DNA from: Coriobacteriia bacterium
Lineage (GTDB): Bacteria > Actinomycetota > Coriobacteriia > Anaerosomatales > PALSA-660
Direction: 5' to 3'
DNA length: 13,958 bases
Assembly: GCA_030652345.1 (NCBI GenBank)
Contig: JAUSAU010000087.1
Coordinates: forward strand, 1-13,958
Part shown: positions 1 to 6,120 of the stretch, piece after piece
Layout: every line of letters begins with the position of its first letter
How positions within the stretch are numbered: the first letter of the stretch is position 1
Program-made: the position numbers and the translations under genes
Notes under the pieces: model-generated
What the model saw: only the letters and a program-made list of their open reading frames with translations
Database searches by the model: none
Told to the model about the DNA's origin: nothing

Positions 1-602
1 TCCTGCGCGTAGTCGGTGATCTTGAGGTACCACTGCTCGAGCTCGCGCTTCTCGACACGGCTCTTGCACCGCCAGCACACGCCGTCGCCCACGACCTGCT
101 CGTTGGCGAGCACCGTCTTGCACGACGGGCACCAGTTCACCGGCGAGGACTTGCGCTCCACCAGCCCGCGCTCCCAGAACTTCAGGAAGATCCACTGGCC
201 CCAGCGGTAGTAGTCCACGTCGCAGCTGCGGACGGTGCGGTTCCAGTCATACGAGAAGCCCATGCGCTTGAACGACGCAGCCTGCGTCTCGATGTTGGCG
301 TAGGTCCACTTCGCGGGGTGCGAACTGCTCTTGATCGCGGCGTTCTCGGCAGGCAGGCCGAACGCGTCCCACCCGATCGGGTGCAGCACGTTGCAGCCGT
401 TCATGACCGCGTGGCGCGCGATGACGTCGCCGATGGTGTAGTTGCGCACGTGCCCCATGTGGATGTCGCCCGAGGGGTACGGGAACATCTCGAGCACGTA
501 CTTCTTGGGGCGCGCGTCGTCCTCGGTGACGGTGTAGAGCCCGTCGGCCTCCCAGGACTGCTGCCACTTCGGCTCGATGGCGTGCGGATCGTACTTCGCC
601 AC
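1..602 (-). CDS. leuS: Leucyl-tRNA synthetase, N-terminal part (3' end outside window)
   Basis: LeuRS charges tRNA-Leu with leucine in the cytoplasm using ATP. About 200 codons are visible. The class I ATP-binding signature is in [19 protein letters not shown] (HMGH at residues 48-51), followed by [16 protein letters not shown] and a zinc-ribbon insertion with Cys158, Cys161, Cys176 and Cys179 (CPSC...CWRC). This order is specific to LeuRS. The editing domain, KMSKS loop and anticodon-binding domain would lie beyond the window edge. I chose the GTG start at 602 because a perfect GGAGG (610-614) lies 7 bases before it; an in-frame ATG at 620 lies upstream of that ribosome binding site and is unlikely. 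The 94-base gap to the upstream gene holds two hairpins and a possible -10 box, and is too short for a T-box leader. Confidence 0.97.
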   Translation of the reverse strand, partial: MAKYDPHAIEPKWQQSWEADGLYTVTEDDARPKKYVLEMFPYPSGDIHMGHVRNYTIGDVIARHAVMNGCNVLHPIGWDAFGLPAENAAIKSSSHPAKWTYANIETQAASFKRMGFSYDWNRTVRSCDVDYYRWGQWIFLKFWERGLVERKSSPVNWCPSCKTVLANEQVVGDGVCWRCKSRVEKRELEQWYLKITDYAQ

Positions 603-609
603 GGTGGTT

Positions 610-614
610 CCTCC
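610..614 (-). promoter_or_regulatory. Ribosome binding site that fixes the leuS start
   Basis: A perfect GGAGG lies 7 bases before the GTG at 602. It sits inside the sequence that would be coding if the in-frame ATG at 620 were used, so it argues for GTG as the true start. Confidence 0.75.
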
Positions 615-616
615 AG

Positions 617-638
617 GCATCGGATGTCTGCGCGATGC
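617..638 (-). other. Small hairpin in the leuS leader
   Basis: GCATCG and CGATGC form a 6-bp perfect stem with a 10-base loop, ending 2 bases before the GGAGG ribosome binding site of leuS. It could modulate ribosome access, but 6 bp is weak and could occur by chance in GC-rich DNA. Confidence 0.25.
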
Positions 639-644
639 ATTCTA
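639..644 (-). promoter_or_regulatory. Possible -10 box upstream of leuS
   Basis: TAGAAT matches the TATAAT consensus at 5 of 6 positions and lies about 37 bases before the leuS start. No convincing -35 box is seen at 16-18 bases upstream (the sequence there is GGTCGC-like), so this is only a candidate for a leuS-specific promoter. Confidence 0.25.
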
Positions 645-665
645 GCGAATCGGGAGGCGTGGCGA

Positions 666-693
666 CCGAACCGGGCGGTGGCGGCCGGCTCGG
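666..693 (-). terminator. Hairpin just after the secreted-protein gene
   Basis: On the minus strand CCGAGCCGG and CCGGTTCGG form a 9-bp stem, including one G-U pair, around a 10-base loop, starting 3 bases after the TGA stop. The wobble pair becomes an A-C mismatch on the plus strand, so the hairpin is better formed in minus-strand RNA, as expected for a terminator of this gene. There is no U-run after it, so it may be a weak or factor-assisted terminator. Confidence 0.4.
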
Positions 694-696
694 CTC

Positions 697-1959
697 TCAG
701 GTCAGCGGGCTCCCGAAGAATCGCCAGTAGATGCGCCAGAACGACGTCACGCCCGGGAAGTGCGGCGTGTAGCGGTACAGCGAGTGCGTCGAGGCGTTGG
801 TGGGATAGACCGCCTTGCCGTCGATCGGAAGGGACCCGCCGGCGTGCCAGGACTCCCGGTTGTGCTTGAGCTTCTGGGCGCCCCACCAGATCTGGTTGCC
901 GAACCCCTTGTACTGCGTGTACGTGTGCGAGTCCGCCTTGCCGCATCCCGTCGCCCAGTCATACGCGTTCTGAGTCGGGTTCGTGCGCGTGATGAGCGAC
1001 TGCTCCTTCTGGAGCGTGACGATGATGCACTTCGGACTGACGCCCCACGCGTACGCGGCGTCCGAGATCATCTGAGCGGTCGTCTTGCGCACGCCGGCGT
1101 GGTCGGGAGCCGAATACGACTTCAACGTACCCGGCTGGCGGTCGAGGAACGCCTGTATCGCCGCGGGCGACATGGAGTCCGCATCCAGGAACGCGGCGTC
1201 CGTGATCACCGTGTTCGGGTCGAACGCCTGCGGGGTCCCACCCGACCCGCCCGCCCCTGCAGCCGCGGCCGCCGCGTCGGCAGCCTCCTGTTCGCGAACG
1301 AGCCGGGCGAGCTCGGCGCCGAGCGACTTCACGAACGCCTGTTGCTGTGCGATGGCCACGTCGACCCGTCGCTGCCGGGCGTCCGCCTGCTTGCGCAGTG
1401 CGACGAAGTCGGACTCGCGCTGTGCCTGCTGCTCGCGCAGGAACTCGCTCTGGCTGCGCGCGGCGGCGAGCTCGGCGAGCATGTCGGCATCGGCCGTCTG
1501 TATGTAGGAGAGCAGATCGAGACGCGAGAAGAGGTCGTCGAACGTGCCCGACGAGAGGAGCGCCTCGACCAGGTCGAGCCCCCCGGTCCGGTACATCGCC
1601 GCAGCGCGGTCGTCGAACGCCTGCTGGCGGTCGGCGACCTCAGCGTCGAGACGGAGCAACTCCTCCTCGGTCGTGAGGGTGTTCATGCGCGCGGCATCAA
1701 GGCCATCGCTGGCCTGGTCGTGCTCGTCGAGCGCAGCGCCGAGTTCCTCGCGGAGAGCGGCGAGCTGCGTGATCGCAGCGGCGACCGCCGCCCGCTTCGA
1801 CGCGACCGACTGCGGCGCGGCGGAGACCGGCGCGGCGGAGAGCGCCACGACCATGGCGAGCAGCGCCGCGGCGACGGCCATGGCGTATGTCCGATGACGA
1901 GACGTCGTCGTGACTCCTTCGGTATCCGGGCGATCAGCGCGACGACGGACCCGACACAT
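697..1959 (-). CDS. Secreted coiled-coil protein with a lysozyme-like C-terminal domain
   Basis: Probably an exported cell-wall-associated protein, perhaps a peptidoglycan hydrolase. With the ATG at 1959 it has 420 residues: an Arg-rich N-terminus, a hydrophobic segment (about 26-43) and a signal-peptidase-like site VSA/AP near residue 47; a long Glu/Gln/Ala-rich coiled coil (about 54-228) containing AMYRTGGLDLVEALLSSGTF, the motif usual in the N-terminal coiled coils of CwlO/NlpC-P60-type hydrolases; an Ala/Gly linker; and a domain from about 265 to the end with VTLQKEQSLIT, YDWATGCG, YKGFGNQIWW and LYRYTPH. The last set resembles the glucosaminidase/lysozyme-like domain of many secreted actinobacterial proteins, where the Glu of QKEQ (residue 319 here) would be the catalytic candidate. 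The start is uncertain: a good AAGGAG at 1914-1919 points to an ACG codon at 1905, while the ATG at 1881 would remove all positive charge from the signal peptide. Further upstream the frame runs into tRNA-Ala. Confidence 0.75.
   Translation of the reverse strand: MCRVRRRADRPDTEGVTTTSRHRTYAMAVAAALLAMVVALSAAPVSAAPQSVASKRAAVAAAITQLAALREELGAALDEHDQASDGLDAARMNTLTTEEELLRLDAEVADRQQAFDDRAAAMYRTGGLDLVEALLSSGTFDDLFSRLDLLSYIQTADADMLAELAAARSQSEFLREQQAQRESDFVALRKQADARQRRVDVAIAQQQAFVKSLGAELARLVREQEAADAAAAAAGAGGSGGTPQAFDPNTVITDAAFLDADSMSPAAIQAFLDRQPGTLKSYSAPDHAGVRKTTAQMISDAAYAWGVSPKCIIVTLQKEQSLITRTNPTQNAYDWATGCGKADSHTYTQYKGFGNQIWWGAQKLKHNRESWHAGGSLPIDGKAVYPTNASTHSLYRYTPHFPGVTSFWRIYWRFFGSPLT
1914..1919 (-). 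promoter_or_regulatory. Shine-Dalgarno sequence without a standard start codon
   Basis: AAGGAG is the best ribosome binding site near the start of the secreted-protein gene. No ATG, GTG or TTG follows in frame at usable distance; in-frame ACG codons follow after 5 and 8 bases (1908 and 1905). Starting at 1905 would give a textbook signal-peptide n-region, MTSRHRTYAM. It may be a real site paired with an unusual start codon, or a chance match. Confidence 0.4.
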
Positions 1960-2024
1960 CCGCCCCGGCACACTCCGTCCACGATACACCGAGCGCGCCC
2001 GTCCGCGCCCGTGACCACACACGT

Positions 2025-2052
2025 CGGGCCGGTCGTTTGCACGACCGGCCCG
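2025..2052 (-). terminator. Strong hairpin downstream of tRNA-Ala
   Basis: A perfect 12-bp GC-rich stem closes a GCAA tetraloop (a GNRA loop, read on the minus strand), starting 11 bases after the CCA end of tRNA-Ala. The placement fits transcription termination or 3' end protection of the tRNA precursor. The following bases (ACGTGTGTGG) are not a U-tract, so classical intrinsic termination is not assured. Confidence 0.6.
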
Positions 2053-2063
2053 TGTATGTCCGT

Positions 2064-2139
2064 TGGTGGAGCCAAGGGGGATCGAACCCCTGACCTCTTG
2101 GCTGCCAGCCAAGCGCTCTCCCAGCTGAGCTATGGCCCC
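2064..2139 (-). tRNA. tRNA-Ala (anticodon GGC)
   Basis: The 76-base gene folds as a complete cloverleaf: acceptor arm GGGGCCA paired with TGGCTCC (one G-U pair), D-arm with TAGCTCAGCTGGGAGAGC, anticodon stem CTTGG/CCAAG enclosing CTGGCAG, and T-arm with GGTTCGATCCC. Counting the seven-base loop gives anticodon GGC, which reads the alanine codons GCC and GCU; GCC is very frequent in this GC-rich region. The discriminator A and the CCA end are encoded. A near-consensus promoter lies just upstream and a strong hairpin downstream, so it looks like an independent transcription unit between two protein genes on the same strand. Confidence 0.97.
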
Positions 2140-2169
2140 ACATCTGGGGCGCCCGTAGGCGCGAAGGAC

Positions 2170-2198
2170 AGTATACGAACGGGCTCGTGCCCGGTCAA
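2170..2198 (-). promoter_or_regulatory. Sigma-70-type promoter of tRNA-Ala
   Basis: TTGACC (2193-2198) and TATACT (2170-2175) each match their consensus at 5 of 6 positions and are separated by exactly 17 bases. Transcription would start near 2163, leaving a leader of about 24 bases before the tRNA. This is the best promoter in the window, as expected for a stable RNA gene. Confidence 0.85.
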
Positions 2199-2261
2199 CA
2201 GCGGTTTCCGGCGGGTCCGGGACTCGGCGGCAGAGGCGCGATCAGGCGCGCGAGCGGCCGC

Positions 2262-3212
2262 TCACGGCTTCTCCCCCACCGGTTCGACCAGGTGGGCCGG
2301 CGGGCCCTCGAGCGACGGCTCGAGCACGGTCGCCTCACCCTTGCGAGCCACCACGACGGCGAGCACCTCGCTGGCGGCCATGCCCGCCAGGATCAGCGCC
2401 GCTCCGGCCCATCCGCGCACGCCCAGTTGCTCATGCGCCAGCCACCATCCGAACAGCCCGCCGAAAGCAGGCTCGCAGATCAGGATGAGCGCCGTGCGTG
2501 TCGGCGACAGGTGTTTCTGCGCATAGGTCTGTATCGCGAAGGCGACCGCTGAGGCGAGGACGCCGGTCACGAGCAGTGCCGTCCACAGGCTGGCGCCCGT
2601 CGGCACCGGCGGACGCTCGATGAGCAGTCCCACCGTCCCGGTGACGAGCGCACACGTAGCGAGCTGCACGAAAGCCAGCGGCCGCGCATCGTGCCGTCCG
2701 ACCGACCCCAGGACGATCATGTGCGCCGAGTACGCGACCGCGCACAGCAGCACGAGCGTGTCGCCGCGGTTCCACCCGCCGAGCGACCCTCCGCCGGACA
2801 GGAGCCACAACCCCGCAACGGCGGTCGCAACGCCGAGCCACGCGGTCCACCGGGGCATCCGGCGCATGAAGACCGCCTGCATGAACGGCGTGATCACCAC
2901 GAACATGCCGGTGATGAACGCCGCCTTGCTCGGTGACGTCTCCGCCAGGCCGAGCGTCTGCAGGACATAGCCGGCCGTCAGGAAGACGCCCGCGACCAGC
3001 CCGGCGCGCAGGGTGCCCGGCTCGAAGAGCCGGAACGTCTTGGGGAAGATCAGCGCGAACGCGATCGTCGCGATCAGGAAGCGCAGGCCGATGAACGACC
3101 ACGCAGGGTAGGCCGAGACCGCGTCCTTGACCATGACGAATGTCCCGCCCCACACCGTGCAGACCGCGACCAAGCCCAGCGTGGAGAGCCAGCGCAGGGA
3201 GGCCGGACTCAC
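2262..3212 (-). CDS. EamA/DMT-family membrane transporter
   Basis: A 316-residue membrane protein of the drug/metabolite transporter superfamily, whose members move small metabolites such as amino acids across the inner membrane. It has the typical ten hydrophobic segments and two EamA repeats (about residues 10-135 and 150-288). Family hallmarks visible are the N-terminal VWGGTFVMVK, SPSKAAFITGM, the ICEPAFGGLFGWWLAHE segment near the end of the second repeat, and WAGAALILAGM. A hydrophilic tail of about 25 residues follows. The GTG start overlaps the rsfS stop as GTGA, with GGAGGAG (3221-3227) 8 bases upstream, so the two genes are translationally coupled. The substrate cannot be read from the sequence; sharing an operon with proBA makes an amino acid possible, but that is speculation. 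Confidence 0.93.
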   Translation of the reverse strand: MSPASLRWLSTLGLVAVCTVWGGTFVMVKDAVSAYPAWSFIGLRFLIATIAFALIFPKTFRLFEPGTLRAGLVAGVFLTAGYVLQTLGLAETSPSKAAFITGMFVVITPFMQAVFMRRMPRWTAWLGVATAVAGLWLLSGGGSLGGWNRGDTLVLLCAVAYSAHMIVLGSVGRHDARPLAFVQLATCALVTGTVGLLIERPPVPTGASLWTALLVTGVLASAVAFAIQTYAQKHLSPTRTALILICEPAFGGLFGWWLAHEQLGVRGWAGAALILAGMAASEVLAVVVARKGEATVLEPSLEGPPAHLVEPVGEKP

Positions 3213-3652
3213 GACCGGGACTCCTCCGGCTCCTCGCTGTCCGCATCACGGGCGGCAGAAGCGGCGGACGCGTTCACGATCTCCGCCGGCAGCTCCAGGC
3301 GCGGCGCGTCGCTCCACAGCTTGTCGAGGCGGTAGAACTCGCGCTCGTCCGGCTGGAAGACGTGGACCACGAAGTCGCCGTAGTCGAGCAGGACCCACTT
3401 CAGTTCGCGCTCGCCCTCGCGACCGATCGGCTTGACGCCGTGATCACGCAGGATGCCCTCGACCGCGTCGGCGATCGCGTGGACCTGGCGGTCGTTCGCG
3501 CCCGTGGCGAGCAGGAAGTAGTCGGTGACGACGAGCAGCTCCGCGACGCGGAGCGCCACGACGTCCGCGGCCTTCTTCTCGGCGGCGGCTTCAGCGGCGA
3601 TCCGGACGATCGCCTCGATGTCGGTCTTGTCGACCGTGACGGACTTGGTCAA
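3209..3652 (-). CDS. rsfS: Ribosomal silencing factor RsfS
   Basis: RsfS (YbeB/Iojap family) binds ribosomal protein uL14 on the large subunit and blocks joining of the subunits, lowering translation when nutrients run out. The family core is clear: VTDYFLLATGANDRQVHAI (about residues 42-60) and WVLLDYGDFVVHVFQPDERE followed by FYRLDKLW (about 86-113). The C-terminus has an extra acidic tail of about 30 residues (DADSEEPEESRS at the end) not required in the family. I prefer the TTG start at 3652 because AAGGA (3660-3664) precedes it by 7 bases; the alternative GTG at 3667 adds five residues and has a purine stretch directly abutting it. It lies 29 bases after the LCP-like gene and overlaps the transporter by 4 bases. 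Co-occurrence with nadD and obgE is usual in bacteria. Confidence 0.95.
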   Translation of the reverse strand: MTKSVTVDKTDIEAIVRIAAEAAAEKKAADVVALRVAELLVVTDYFLLATGANDRQVHAIADAVEGILRDHGVKPIGREGERELKWVLLDYGDFVVHVFQPDEREFYRLDKLWSDAPRLELPAEIVNASAASAARDADSEEPEESRS

Positions 3653-3681
3653 AACGGTTTCCTTCACTCTTCAAGGCGCGT

Positions 3682-4902
3682 CTAGGGACCGGCCGGAGGC
3701 TGGTAGTCGGCGCCGATGATCACGATGAGGTCGGTGAGCTCCTGCGGGGCGGACTGGATCTTGACCTCGCCCGCACCGATCGCCTTGCGAACGGCGGCCG
3801 CATCGACTTCCGTGCCATGGTACAGAAGAATCTGCGTCACTTTGAAATCGAAGTTGGGCGCGTTCCCGCTGTCGACGACGCGGAAGCCGGCACGGATGAG
3901 CTGCTGTGCAGCCTTGCCCGCGATCCCCGGCGTCCCGATGCCGTTGTAGACGATGACGCGCGGTGCGCTCTTCTGCTCGTCGAGCTTCACGCCCCACCAC
4001 TGAAGCAAGAGGTCGGCCACCTCCCGGCGCTGGGGCTCGAAGTAGCGCTGGTCGCCGACGATGACCGGCTTGACCGGCAGCGGAGCGATCCACACGTTCT
4101 TCTGGTTGACCGACGCGAAGAACGACTCCAGATCGGACTTCTCACCCTTCGTCAGGTCCGTGAGCGTGGCGCGCTGGACGAGCTGGTCGACGTTCTGGCT
4201 CTTCAGCAACGCCTGATACGCCTCGCCGTCGACCACGATGTAGCGATTGAACGGGACGTAGAGGTAGTTCGAGACGGCGTCCTTGCTGACCTCCGGGCCC
4301 TGGACGTAGCTCTCGCCGAGCCGCTCGAACCCCTGCCCGGGGACCTCGACGAACGCGCCGTCAGGGATGGCGATGCCGAGCACGCGCTTGCCGGCACGCT
4401 CGATCTTGATCGCTGTGAAGCCGATCGCCTGCCCGTTCGTGGTGCCGATGACGAGCAGGTTGTCCTTGGCACGCTCCGCCATCGACGGCCCCTGTGCGGC
4501 CAGCCGCTTGGCGTTCCAGCGGGCGAACGCGTTGATGCCCATCGCCAGGCCGTAGAGCGACGCCAGCAGGATCGCCGCTATGAGCAGGAAGCTCCCGGCG
4601 GATGTGGCCGCGCGTGCGGCGCCGGAGGTGAACCGGCCCAGTCCGTCACCGACCTGTTCGCGGACGCGCTCGGTCTTCTCGGCCTTGCGCGCCTTCTTGC
4701 CCGAGCGCGAACTGCGCTTCGAGGAGCGGTACCCGGCGCCGCCGGCGTCCGCCTCCTTGTCCTGCGGCGTCGTGCGCGGCAGCGCGCCGGAGTGCACGCG
4801 GTCGGCCGGGGTCTCGGCGGCCGTGCCGTCGAGCTCCTCGGCGGCCGGTGACCCGGTCGCGTGCGGGCCGAGCCCGCCACGGCGCTTGCTGCGGCTCATC
4901 AC
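3682..4902 (-). CDS. LCP-like / LytR C-terminal domain membrane protein
   Basis: A 406-residue protein with a cytoplasmic, charged N-terminus (about 1-100, Lys/Arg-rich at 61-81), one transmembrane segment (about 104-124) and an extracellular part. Residues about 147-245 resemble the LytR-CpsA-Psr fold: DNLLVIGTT, RVLGIAIPDGAFVEVPGQGF, and VPFNRYIVVDGEAYQALL. Residues about 314-400 form a LytR_C domain (VIVYNGIGTPGIAGKAAQQL ... DLIVIIGADY). True LCP enzymes attach polymers to peptidoglycan, but the usual Asp of the 'SDTM'-like segment and the Arg of 'IPRD' are replaced here (GFTA and IPDG), so activity is doubtful. The GTG start at 4902 overlaps the yqeK stop as GTGA; ATG at 4899 is the alternative. 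An LCP/LytR_C gene in front of rsfS is standard in actinobacteria. Confidence 0.85.
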   Translation of the reverse strand: MMSRSKRRGGLGPHATGSPAAEELDGTAAETPADRVHSGALPRTTPQDKEADAGGAGYRSSKRSSRSGKKARKAEKTERVREQVGDGLGRFTSGAARAATSAGSFLLIAAILLASLYGLAMGINAFARWNAKRLAAQGPSMAERAKDNLLVIGTTNGQAIGFTAIKIERAGKRVLGIAIPDGAFVEVPGQGFERLGESYVQGPEVSKDAVSNYLYVPFNRYIVVDGEAYQALLKSQNVDQLVQRATLTDLTKGEKSDLESFFASVNQKNVWIAPLPVKPVIVGDQRYFEPQRREVADLLLQWWGVKLDEQKSAPRVIVYNGIGTPGIAGKAAQQLIRAGFRVVDSGNAPNFDFKVTQILLYHGTEVDAAAVRKAIGAGEVKIQSAPQELTDLIVIIGADYQPPAGP

Positions 4903-5513
4903 TCCACCGCCTCGAGGTCGAACAGGGGCCGGCCGGTCTCACGTTCGATCGAGAACGACACGGCGGCCGAGACAGGGTGGAGCGGGCGACCGGTCTCCAT
5001 CAGATAGGCGAGCGAACGGGCGTACCCGCGACGGAAGCACTCAGCGAGGTCGTCGCTCGCACACGACCAGCGGATGCCCTCCACGCCCGGGAAGTCCCGC
5101 GACGGCTCGATCATGTCGGCAAGATAGACGATCCTGTCGAGGTCCGACATCGGGACGGCGCCGACGGTGTGGACCGCGATCGCCGAGAGTACCGCCTCGC
5201 CGAGCCCGGGGAGCTCGGTGCGCAGCAGCGCGGCCGCGACCCGCGCGTGCAGCAGGTAGGGATGCTCCCGCTCGAACTGCAGGAGCGGCATCGACAACGA
5301 CGCGGCCTGGGCAAGCAGCGCCTCGTCGGTCTCATCGCGGCAGTAGTCGTGCAGGAGGCCGGCGAGCTCCGCCTTCTCCTCGTCGACGCCGAAGCGCTGC
5401 GCCAGCGCACGCGCCGTCACCGCCACCCGCTCGCAGTGCGCGAGCGAGGGTGCGGAGAGGCGCGCTCGAGCGAGCGCGTACGCGCGCGCGACGGCCTCAG
5501 ACGACGGGTTCAC
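4899..5513 (-). CDS. yqeK: YqeK-type HD-domain Ap4A hydrolase
   Basis: YqeK is a metal-dependent phosphohydrolase that splits diadenosine tetraphosphate symmetrically into two ADP and so controls this stress nucleotide. The 204 residues show the HD-domain metal ligands in order: His26 (AHCERV), His55-Asp56 (LLHDYCRDE), His89 (LLHARVAAALL), His115 (AVHTVG) and Asp133 (YLADMIEPSRDFPGVE), the last motif being characteristic of YqeK. The GTG start at 5513 lies inside nadD, a 17-base overlap, and no strong ribosome binding site is seen, suggesting translational coupling. Neighbouring NadD makes dinucleotides by adenylyl transfer, and NadD and HD domains are fused in some mollicutes, which supports the pairing. 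A separate yqeK is typical of Firmicutes and unusual in Streptomyces-like actinobacteria. Confidence 0.94.
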   Translation of the reverse strand: MNPSSEAVARAYALARARLSAPSLAHCERVAVTARALAQRFGVDEEKAELAGLLHDYCRDETDEALLAQAASLSMPLLQFEREHPYLLHARVAAALLRTELPGLGEAVLSAIAVHTVGAVPMSDLDRIVYLADMIEPSRDFPGVEGIRWSCASDDLAECFRRGYARSLAYLMETGRPLHPVSAAVSFSIERETGRPLFDLEAVE

Positions 5514-6120
5514 AGTACAGGCCGTTCTTCTCGATGTAGGCCGCGACGGCCTCGGGCAGCAGGTACCTGACCGGGCGGTGCGCTGCGACCCGCTGCCGGA
5601 TGTCGCTCGACGAGATCGCGAGCGCGGGGACCTCCATGTACTCGACGTGCGGCAGCCGGACGTCCTGGCCCTCGGCCAGCGGCGCCGTGAGGTCAGGCTC
5701 GAAGCCGGGCCGCGTCGCCGCTATGAACGTGCACAGCTCGGCGAAGCGCCCGGCGTCCTTCCACGTGAGGATCTCCCGCACCGCATCCGCACCGGTGATG
5801 AAGAACGGTTCGGCCTTCGGACCGTACGCGTCGCGCAGCGAGCGCATGGTGTCGACCGTGTAGGTGTCTCCCGGGCGGTCCACCTCAAGCCGTGAGACCT
5901 CGAAGTCCGGGTTCGACGCAGTGGCGACGACCGTCATGAGATAGCGGTCCTCGGGCGACGAGACATGCCGGTGCGTCTTGCGTACCGGTCTGCCCGTGGG
6001 CATGAAGACGACGCGGTCCAGGTTGAACTGGACGAGCGCCTCCTCGGCGGCGACCAGATGACCGTAGTGGATCGGGTCGAAGGTCCCGCCCATCACGCCG
6101 AGTCGAAGGGTCTTTCTCAC
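5497..6120 (-). CDS. nadD: Nicotinate-nucleotide adenylyltransferase
   Basis: NadD transfers AMP from ATP to nicotinate mononucleotide, giving deamido-NAD in the NAD synthesis pathway. The 207-residue protein is of normal family length. The nucleotidyltransferase signature GGTFDPIHYGH is at 11-21 (His18 and His21 of the H-x-G-H motif), the substrate loop TYTVDTMRSL at 87-96, FITGADA at 107-113, and the C-terminal ATP-binding ISSSDIR at 169-175. The GTG start at 6120 overlaps the proA stop as GTGA, and the 3' end overlaps yqeK by 17 bases. It therefore sits in the middle of a coupled operon. No obvious anomalies. Confidence 0.97.
   Translation of the reverse strand: MRKTLRLGVMGGTFDPIHYGHLVAAEEALVQFNLDRVVFMPTGRPVRKTHRHVSSPEDRYLMTVVATASNPDFEVSRLEVDRPGDTYTVDTMRSLRDAYGPKAEPFFITGADAVREILTWKDAGRFAELCTFIAATRPGFEPDLTAPLAEGQDVRLPHVEYMEVPALAISSSDIRQRVAAHRPVRYLLPEAVAAYIEKNGLYCEPVV

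Noticed and set aside
603..696. T-box riboswitch in front of leuS
   Set aside because: Only 94 bases are available, too short for a T-box with specifier and antiterminator, and no T-box consensus sequence is seen.
1960..2112. Upstream extension of the secreted-protein frame
   Set aside because: It runs through the terminator-like hairpin and into the tRNA-Ala gene, so it cannot be coding in the same RNA in any ordinary way.
2252..2263. 12-base perfect palindrome GAGCGGCCGCTC at the end of the transporter gene
   Set aside because: It has no loop and overlaps the stop codon; a palindrome of this size is unremarkable in GC-rich DNA.
760..2526. Long plus-strand open frame of 588 codons
   Set aside because: It lies opposite the secreted-protein gene, tRNA-Ala and part of the transporter, has Arg-rich low-information composition, and is the kind of shadow frame GC-rich coding DNA produces.
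3817..4851. Plus-strand open frame of 344 codons
   Set aside because: Antisense to the LCP-like gene with no recognisable domain; composition is that of a complementary-strand shadow.
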